The notes under the pieces: generated by a model
What the model saw: only the letters and a program-made list of their open reading frames with translations
Databases searched by the model: none
What the model was told of the DNA's origin: nothing
Part shown: piece by piece, positions 18,853 through 25,173 of the stretch
Numbering within the stretch: position 1 is the stretch's first letter
How the letters are laid out: each line of letters starts with the position of its first letter
Program-made: the position numbers and the translations under genes
Assembly: GCA_016865985.1 (NCBI GenBank)
Contig: VGNO01000002.1
Location: 1-47,660 of the forward strand
Source of the DNA: Chloroflexota bacterium
Lineage (GTDB): Bacteria; Chloroflexota; Anaerolineae; Anaerolineales; Villigracilaceae
Direction of reading: 5' to 3'
Length of the DNA: 47,660 nucleotides

Positions 18853-19449
18853 ATGAACCGTGTTCAGAAAATCTACATCCTAACAATCCTGATGATGCTT
18901 GCCGGTATCGGGGCCGTCTTCTATTGGAGTTTCCTGGGACCCGACCACATCGTGATCACCGCCAGGTCACTGCCTGAATTGGTGGAAAGTGGGGAGCTAG
19001 AACCGATCCTCATATTTCTATTTATCCTGCTCATCGCTTGCCTAGCTCCCCTGCCATTCCTGCGGTTTGTCTTTCCCCGTGAGGTTAAGGATGGCATCGA
19101 AGCGCAAGCGAAAGTTCTTGAGGTGTGGGATACCCGCGTAACGGTAAACGACAACCCGCAGATCGGCCTGCTGCTGGAAATCTCACCGCCAGGCGAGAGT
19201 CCTCTCCAGGTCAAGGTGAAAATGGTGGTCTCGCGACTCAATGCGGCACTGGTGCAACCTGGCATCATAGCTGACGTGAGATACGATCCACGGAATCCGA
19301 AGCGGATGCGCGTACTGAACTTGCATATCGACGGGTCCGATCCCGGGGCAGCATCCCGGCTCGAAGAACTCAAATCCCTGCGCGATGATGGTTTGATCAG
19401 CGCGGAAGAATACAAACAAAAACGGGAAGAAATCTTGAGAGACCTGTGA
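18853..19449 (+). CDS. SHOCT-domain membrane protein (cassette 1 cargo)
   Basis: Two TM segments; C-terminus SRLEELKSLRDDGLISAEEYKQKREEILRDL is a SHOCT motif. The ORF track starts at 18841; MNRVQK at 18853 is the likely start after GGAG. Confidence 0.8.
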   Translation: MNRVQKIYILTILMMLAGIGAVFYWSFLGPDHIVITARSLPELVESGELEPILIFLFILLIACLAPLPFLRFVFPREVKDGIEAQAKVLEVWDTRVTVNDNPQIGLLLEISPPGESPLQVKVKMVVSRLNAALVQPGIIADVRYDPRNPKRMRVLNLHIDGSDPGAASRLEELKSLRDDGLISAEEYKQKREEILRDL

Positions 19450-19513
19450 TGCGCTAGTCATTTGGCTGTATTTCCTTGGATCGGCGGTAAGGGAGCTTGT
19501 TTTATCTTCCGCT

Positions 19514-19637
19514 GCCCAACATCGGCTCCAAGCGACAGCGGCTACGCCGCTGCGGGTACGCACTTGGCTTGCAAAAATGGCGGTAGAATGCAAGCGAGTC
19601 CCGCTCGCTCCGCCGCCGCTGATGCGCCACGTTGGGC
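19514..19637 (+). other. attC-like site 2 (124 bp)
   Basis: GCCCAACATCGGCTCCAAGCGACAGCGGC ... GCCGCCGCTGATGCGCCACGTTGGGC; R''/R' perfectly complementary; first 30 nt nearly identical to site 1; same 124-bp length. Confidence 0.8.
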
Positions 19638-19819
19638 AACCCAAGAGCAAAACCACCTTTGAATTGCAAGTTTATTTATGGTTTGTCTCAAAAAGAAAAG
19701 TCATTCTTTGAGTCTAGGTAAATCCTTTTTCAGTTTTTATTTCTCTATCAAAAGCCAAGTTTTTTCGAGTAAGATTTCAATCATAAGGTTGTAGGTTTTC
19801 ATTTGAAAAGAGGCTGAAT

Positions 19820-20035
19820 ATGAAAAATGGAAAATGTATTAAATGCACCTCAGATAATGTTTTTGTCAAAGAATATGAGTTGAACACATTAACACTAAAC
19901 GGAACTCGTATTGCCAACCAAAGTTACATTTGCACCGATTGCGGATACTTCGAGACCTATATAACTGACAAAGCCGCATTAGGAAAAATTATCACGCGCG
20001 CTGAAAAATTAGGGGATTGGAAAAAGGTAAAATGA
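19820..20035 (+). CDS. Small zinc-ribbon-like protein (cassette 2 cargo)
   Basis: MKNGKCIKCTSDNVFVKEYELNTL...SYICTDCGYFETYI: CxxC...CxxC, 71 aa, AT-rich. Confidence 0.75.
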   Translation: MKNGKCIKCTSDNVFVKEYELNTLTLNGTRIANQSYICTDCGYFETYITDKAALGKIITRAEKLGDWKKVK

Positions 20036-20138
20036 TTAGGTTCAAACCAAATTTGGCACACTTACTATTTGTAGTTGCTAAAATTTGGAGTTGTCAGCGG
20101 CGGTATTTTTATATGCCATCGTTTTGGTAAATAGAAAA

Positions 20139-20812
20139 GTTGCCCAACAAAGCGTTCTCAGAAACCGCCCATTTTCTAAAGGGGAAAAAGCCTGGTCGGG
20201 CAAAGCGATCCCGCGAATTCAGAACTAACTTGCCCAACATAACCAAATATCGTGCACTCTTGAAAATGCAAAGCAGGCATTCTCAAACCGAGGACGCCCT
20301 TCGACAGACTCAGGACAAGCCTTTTCGTTTGGGGTTCCCGGCGCTCAAGCCGGGACGAGTTGGTATCCCAGTTTCGCCGCTTTCTTGCTCACGTATTTCA
20401 ACTGCTGTTCCTGGTATTTCTTCTCGTACTCATCCACACTGATCGTTTCGTATTCCACTTTGTATTTCAGCATCCGGTACACCACCCGTGCGATCGCATG
20501 CGCCGTGGCTATAGTCGCCTGCGCAGGCCCAATCGTGCTCTCAATCGCCGGTACTGCACTCCGAACACACAGTCCGCCTGCTTGACCGACTGCGCCGCAA
20601 TACGGAAAGCCTGCATGCGCGGCGGAAAGTGGATGTATAATGCAGATTATTCGCCGCTGGCCCACAATATCGGCAAGATCCACACTCTCGGAGCGCCGCG
20701 CTAAGTCCACAAGGACCGCCCAGCCGCCATCCCTGACGGAATTCGAGCCCTGGGTCTTCCGGCAGCCTTGCGGCTTGGCTGGAATTTGGGTTTTTCGACA
20801 GTCTCGTTGGGC
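20139..20812 (+). other. Disrupted attC-like site 3
   Basis: Left end GTTGCCCAAC (20139-20148) is the 10-nt reverse complement of the cassette start GTTGGGCAAC (19631). Right end GTTGGGC at 20806-20812. Interior carries IS110 debris and a second GCCCAAC at 20232. Confidence 0.5.
20345..20640 (-). pseudogene. IS110-family transposase C-terminal remnant, frameshifted
   Basis: One frame gives MQAFRIAAQSVKQADCVFGVQYRRLRARLG, the adjacent frame continues GPAQATIATAHAIARVVYRMLKYKVEYETISVDEYEKKYQEQQLKYVSKKAAKLGYQLVPA*, matching the usual IS110 C-terminal layout. Confidence 0.7.
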
Positions 20813-20847
20813 GGCCAGGGCAGGGACCAGGGCTTGAGTGTATTCCG

Positions 20848-21606
20848 ATGTCTCGGTGCAGGCTGCTCATGCAAGGTGAGGAAGGGACGATGGAGTCAGT
20901 TCCGGAAGGACTCGCTCTGATTCCCGGCGGCCACTTTCTGATGGGCGCGGACGAGGGCAGGGACCATAGCCCAATCCATAGCGTCTACATCAACTCGTTC
21001 CTCATGGACAGGTACGAGGTCACCAACGCGCGATATCTCCAGTTCTGCCAGGCGACAGCGCACAGACTGCCCGCCTTCTGGGGCATGGATCAGTTCCGGA
21101 GCGGGCCCCGCTATCCGGAACATCCAGTTGTCGGAGTGAGTTGGCTTGATGCCCAAGTGTATGCAACATGGATTGGAATGAGGCTGCCGACGGAAGCAGA
21201 GTGGGAGTATGCGGCTAGAGGAGGGTTGGCCGGCAAGAACTATCCCAACGGGGATACGCTCAACGCCCCCGATGGGAACTTTGTCAGGTCGGGGCAGGGT
21301 GGTCCTGTAGCGGTTGGCAGCTATCCCGCCAATGGCTATGGTCTCTATGACATGCAGGGAAATGTGGTCGAATGGGTGTGGGACTACTACGATGCTCACT
21401 ACTATGCTTCATCCCCAACGGAGAACCCCAGGGGGCCCGAGGCTGTAGACCTGCGGCCGGAGCCAGTCAGGTTCCGCGTCATTCGCGGAGGCGGCTGGCA
21501 CTCAGGCCCCTACTGTAGCAGGGTGTACTATCGCAACGCGCTTCCCGCCAACTGGCTGGATTTCAATGTGGGCTTCCGATGCGTCAGAGATGGGCAGGTT
21601 CGGTAG
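20848..21606 (+). CDS. Formylglycine-generating-enzyme (SUMF1/FGE-sulfatase fold) protein (cassette 3 cargo)
   Basis: IPGGHFLMGADEGRDHSPIHSVYINSFLMDRYEVTNARYLQFC...PVVGVSWLDAQVYATWIGMRLPTEAEWEYAARGG...GLYDMQGNVVEWVWDYYD...RVIRGGGWHS...GFRCVR. Start may be internal (MESVPEGL). Confidence 0.92.
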   Translation: MSRCRLLMQGEEGTMESVPEGLALIPGGHFLMGADEGRDHSPIHSVYINSFLMDRYEVTNARYLQFCQATAHRLPAFWGMDQFRSGPRYPEHPVVGVSWLDAQVYATWIGMRLPTEAEWEYAARGGLAGKNYPNGDTLNAPDGNFVRSGQGGPVAVGSYPANGYGLYDMQGNVVEWVWDYYDAHYYASSPTENPRGPEAVDLRPEPVRFRVIRGGGWHSGPYCSRVYYRNALPANWLDFNVGFRCVRDGQVR

Positions 21607-21668
21607 GGCTCTGGCACAACCGGCAGGTAGCTTCGGACCCAGAGACAGAGTGACGGGCGCCAGCGTCC

Positions 21669-21797
21669 GCCCAACAACTCGCTACAACTGACCCGGCTGG
21701 CGGGCGGAAATGCAGGCGTTCCTTGCCCACAAAGGTGCGCGACAATCAGTCGGACGATGCCCGAGCCACCTGGCAGCTGAGCTCGAGGCCGTTGGCA
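21669..21797 (+). other. attC-like site 4 (129 bp)
   Basis: GCCCAACAACTCGCTACAACTGACCCGGCTGGCGGGC ... GATGCCCGAGCCACCTGGCAGCTGAGCTCGAGGCCGTTGGCA; arms complementary. CCGCCCAAC complements the cassette start GTTGGGCGG at 20806. Confidence 0.8.
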
Positions 21798-21876
21798 CAC
21801 CCCTTGCAAAATCTGTACTTGAAAAATTCAGCAAAAAGGTGTATCTTTGTTGTAGAAACGAACAGGAGATAACCTT

Positions 21877-22119
21877 ATGCTCACAAAAGTTCAGAAATGG
21901 GGCAATAGTCTTGCCCTCCGAATACCAAAAGCCTTTGCGGTTGACGCTCAATTGGAAAATGATTCTTTCGTAGAAATAAGCATCATAAAAGGCAAAATTA
22001 TTGTTACGCCAGTTCCAGCGCCAAGTTGGACGCTCGATGAATTGCTTGCAGGCATAACGAAAAATAATCTTCATAATGAAACTGATACGGGTTTTGCCGT
22101 AGGAAATGAAGTTTGGTGA
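21877..22119 (+). CDS. mazE: MazE/AbrB-type antitoxin (cassette 4 cargo)
   Basis: MLTKVQKWGNSLALRIPKAFAVDAQLENDSFVEISIIKGKIIVTPV: SpoVT/AbrB fold signature. Confidence 0.9.
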   Translation: MLTKVQKWGNSLALRIPKAFAVDAQLENDSFVEISIIKGKIIVTPVPAPSWTLDELLAGITKNNLHNETDTGFAVGNEVW

Positions 22120-22123
22120 ACCT

Positions 22124-22474
22124 ATGGCATACGTTCCCGATAGAGGCGACATCATTTGGGTTATGTTTAATCCACAAGCAGGGCATGAACAAGCAGGTCA
22201 TAGACCAGCGTTGGTTTTGTCCCCGAAAGCATATAACGGTAAAGTTGGTTTAGCAATTCTTTGCCCAATAACGAGTCAGGTAAAAGGCTATCCATTTGAA
22301 GTTTTGATACCTGAAGGATTAGAAGTAAAAGGCGTAATTTTATCTGACCAAGTAAAAAGCCTTGATTGGAAAGCAAGAAAAGCGGAATTTGCTTGTAAAT
22401 TGCCACATGAAAAATATAATGAAGTCGTGAAAAAATTAAGCGCTTTGATTCGCGAGCAACTTCAAAATATGTAG
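22124..22474 (+). CDS. mazF: MazF-type endoribonuclease toxin (cassette 4 cargo)
   Basis: MAYVPDRGDIIWVMFNPQAGHEQAGHRPALVLSPKAYNGKVGLAILCPITSQVKGYPFEV...VKGVILSDQVKSLDWKAR: PemK/MazF family. Confidence 0.93.
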   Translation: MAYVPDRGDIIWVMFNPQAGHEQAGHRPALVLSPKAYNGKVGLAILCPITSQVKGYPFEVLIPEGLEVKGVILSDQVKSLDWKARKAEFACKLPHEKYNEVVKKLSALIREQLQNM

Positions 22475-22496
22475 TCGAGTCTTGCATAACAAGAGC

Positions 22497-22721
22497 GTGC
22501 CAACAAAGCGTGCAGTGGATTGGCGGGATTCTGCGGCTTCGAGAAACATATTTCCCTGGGAGAGCGCCAGGACAGGCTGGCTTCGAGTTTTTTCTGCTCC
22601 CAATCCTTATCCACGCCCGCCTGGTTGTCGAGCTTGTCGAGACACACACGCAGGTACCGATAACTTGCAGTGTCAAGGGATTTGCTCGCACCGCCGTTGC
22701 GCGTGTGCCATTCCGTTGGGC
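22497..22721 (+). other. attC-like site 5 (about 225 bp)
   Basis: GTGCCAAC (22497-22504) is the reverse complement of the cassette start GTTGGCAC (21791). Right end GTTGGGC (22715-22721) preceded by GCACCGCCGTTGCGCGTGTGCCATTCC. Confidence 0.65.
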
Positions 22722-22772
22722 GGCACGGATGGAAGTGGTAAGATAAGAAATCATTTGTTTGAGGGTAACTTT

Positions 22773-23360
22773 ATGAGATTGCTTTGGAATAAAGTTGTGA
22801 AGTTTCTTCGTGAACCGGCTGTTGAAACTACAATAGCAATTCTCACATTCTTGACAATAGTATGGGGAGTGATTAAAGGCTGGTTTACAGGATTATATCT
22901 GTGGGTCAGTAATTCTTGGTTACTCGAGACTCATACGTGGCCGAATTGGTTATCTTTGCTCATAGGAATACTACTAATTGCATTCACCACTCTATGGGTA
23001 AAATCAATGATGATAATGAAAGCCCGTTCTAAGAAGATTGCAAAGCCTCATGGGAAAACATATCATGAAGTTTGGGGAGTTCTTTGGGGCTGACCACCTT
23101 TTGGTAATAGCTATATAGGCAATGGCCCTTTATGCCCTATACATAAACTTCCTGTAGATATCGTTGAAGTGGATTCGCGCTCTGGAAAAGACTGGCTTGA
23201 GTTTCTCTGCCCTGGAAACGAGGGGGAGGAAGGTCATAGTATCAAAGGCCCGAACCTCTCTCAACTTGTCGGAACTGAAGGCGGACGAGATTCTCGCAAT
23301 GCGAATATCTTCAAGGATGTAAATGCTCGTCTTAAAGCAAAGGACATTTCGAACAAATAG
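22773..23360 (+). CDS. Two-TM membrane protein with C-terminal Cys/His domain, interrupted by one in-frame TGA at 23091-23093 (cassette 5 cargo)
   Basis: MRLLWNKVVKFLREPAVETTIAILTFLTIVWGV...TYHEVWGVLWG*PPFGNSYIGNGPLCPIHKLPVDIVEVDSRSGKDWLEFLCPGNEGEEGHSIKGPNLSQLVG...; same frame before and after the TGA. Confidence 0.6.
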
Positions 23361-23383
23361 GAAAGTAAGTTGATGATATCAAA

Positions 23384-23630
23384 TGCCGCCCAATACGGCG
23401 TGCACGCGGACGGCTGGATTCTCACCATCAAAATGGCCTTTTTCGTGGTCTTGGGTTTTGTCCGTTTCGGGAGTGAGTCTCGTCCCTCTAGCCACCGGTA
23501 ACGCGGGCGATTGATACTGTCGAAAAAAGTGGAGAATGGAGTAAAACCAGGATTTACATAACTTATTGGCAATGAAGAACTTGCCCCTAGCGAAAGCTCA
23601 CATGAAGTTTTTTCGACAGTCTCGTTGGGC
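23384..23630 (+). other. attC-like site 6, interrupted by a small inverted-repeat element
   Basis: TGCCGCCCAAT (23384-23394) matches 10/11 the reverse complement of the cassette start GTTGGGCGGCA (22715). Right end GTTGGGC at 23624-23630. Confidence 0.6.
23516..23620. repeat. Small (105 bp) element with 13-bp perfect terminal inverted repeats
   Basis: ACTGTCGAAAAAA at 23516-23528 and TTTTTTCGACAGT at 23608-23620. Confidence 0.6.
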
Positions 23631-23670
23631 GGGTTCTTCTCACACATATCAAAAATAAGGGTTACATTGC

Positions 23671-25125
23671 ATGAGTGATAATCATCGAGGACAAATCTAT
23701 GAAAATCTAATCGTAGAAGAAACTGAAGAATTGCTCGATATTTGGCAATTCGGAAAAATTGACGAGTGGGATGAAGTAGTTTTTAAAGTCATAAAAGAAA
23801 TTTTGCTGGACAGGTTGGGTTATGTGCCGCCCCAATCCATCGAATTTCAAATTTCAGAAATCATATACAGAATTGAAGATTACCTGGAAAGTGATGAACT
23901 TGAAAAGGCATTAAGCGAATGTGAACTTGCAATCCAACTGAATCCAGACTTTGCAATTGCCTATAACTATCGTGGAGAAATCTACGAAGAGATGGAGCAA
24001 TTTGAAAATGCGATAATCAATTATCAAAAAGCTGTTGAACTTTCTCCTAGTTTCAAAGACGCTTGGGAAAGTATGTTGAGAGTCGAGTCTGTACTCGAAG
24101 AAGAGTTTGAAGAGTCAACTACCAAAAAGCAACTTGAACAAGCGCTTAAATATGCCAAAAATGGCGAGACCAATAAAGCATTGGAGCAATGTGAATCTAT
24201 AGAATCAATCTTGCCAAGCATTGCAAGTGCTTATAATTATCTTGGGTCAATTTTTGATACATTGGATATGCTAGAACTTGCGATTAACTCTTATCGCAAA
24301 GCAATACAACTCAACCCCGAATCGAAAGACGCTTGGGAAAATTTGTTGAGCATTGAATTGGTACTTGAAGAAGAATTTGAAGAGTCCGTTGCCAAAAAAC
24401 ATCTTGACCAAGCGCTTGAATATGCCAATGATGAAGAATTAGAAAAAGCATTGGCGGAATGTAAAATTGCAAAGCCATTGATACCAAATCTGGCGATTGC
24501 ATACAATTATCTTGGTCTGATTTTTCAAACTTTGAACCAGTTAGAATACGCAATAGAATCGTATCTCAAAGCCGTCCAACTTAATCCACGATTTTATACC
24601 GCTCGCGAGAACCTCGCTAACGCAAAAGTGGCATGGGAAGAGGAACAATATCGTTTGGTGAAAAACGAAAATCCAAATGATGTGCAGGAAACGAGTTTTG
24701 AATTCGATGAATCTAAAATACAAGTGATCAACGAACCAATACCGCAGTGGTTATTCATGGATGAAAAAGCTTTTCTACTTGTTGGTTGGGCTGGTTATCG
24801 AACTCGCTACGGGCGTAGTGGATACGACCCATTAGAGAGAGATTTTGAGTATGCCCATATACAAGGAACTATTATTCGGGCACTTCTTGTAGGAAGGTTT
24901 AGAACTCGGAAACCGCTTTATTTGTTTTTTTTGGCTTTTGTAGGTGTTTTATATTTTATGTACGGTACATTGCCTTTTACACTTGGGAGTATTAATGGCT
25001 TTATTGCAGGAATTATTTACAGTCCTTATTCGATTGTTGGAATCCTATTGTTGGTAAACGTATATCGAAGTATAAGGCTTGAAAAACTAAGCGAGTACGA
25101 AGATAATGGTTATACTTTTTTTTAG
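23671..25125 (+). CDS. TPR-repeat protein with C-terminal TM helices (cassette 6 cargo)
   Basis: Three TPR blocks (AIAYNYRGEIYEEMEQFENAIINYQKAVELSPSFKDAWE; SAYNYLGSIFDTLDMLELAINSYRKAIQLNPESKDAWE; AIAYNYLGLIFQTLNQLEYAIESYLKAVQLNPRF) then hydrophobic segments. Confidence 0.88.
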   Translation: MSDNHRGQIYENLIVEETEELLDIWQFGKIDEWDEVVFKVIKEILLDRLGYVPPQSIEFQISEIIYRIEDYLESDELEKALSECELAIQLNPDFAIAYNYRGEIYEEMEQFENAIINYQKAVELSPSFKDAWESMLRVESVLEEEFEESTTKKQLEQALKYAKNGETNKALEQCESIESILPSIASAYNYLGSIFDTLDMLELAINSYRKAIQLNPESKDAWENLLSIELVLEEEFEESVAKKHLDQALEYANDEELEKALAECKIAKPLIPNLAIAYNYLGLIFQTLNQLEYAIESYLKAVQLNPRFYTARENLANAKVAWEEEQYRLVKNENPNDVQETSFEFDESKIQVINEPIPQWLFMDEKAFLLVGWAGYRTRYGRSGYDPLERDFEYAHIQGTIIRALLVGRFRTRKPLYLFFLAFVGVLYFMYGTLPFTLGSINGFIAGIIYSPYSIVGILLLVNVYRSIRLEKLSEYEDNGYTFF

Positions 25126-25147
25126 CCAAAGAGTCTTGCATAATCAA

Positions 25148-25173
25148 AACCGCCCTTCACCGGGCGGTTCTTT
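25148..25173. terminator. Bidirectional terminator hairpin between convergent genes
   Basis: AACCGCCC-TTCACC-GGGCGGTT followed by CTTTATT. Confidence 0.65.

Noticed and set aside
20591-20600. Intact mobile element in the cassette region
   Set aside because: Only a frameshifted C-terminal IS110-like fragment is present; no complete transposase or ends.
20848-21606. Diversity-generating retroelement target
   Set aside because: FGE fold alone is insufficient; no reverse transcriptase or obvious template repeat in the window.
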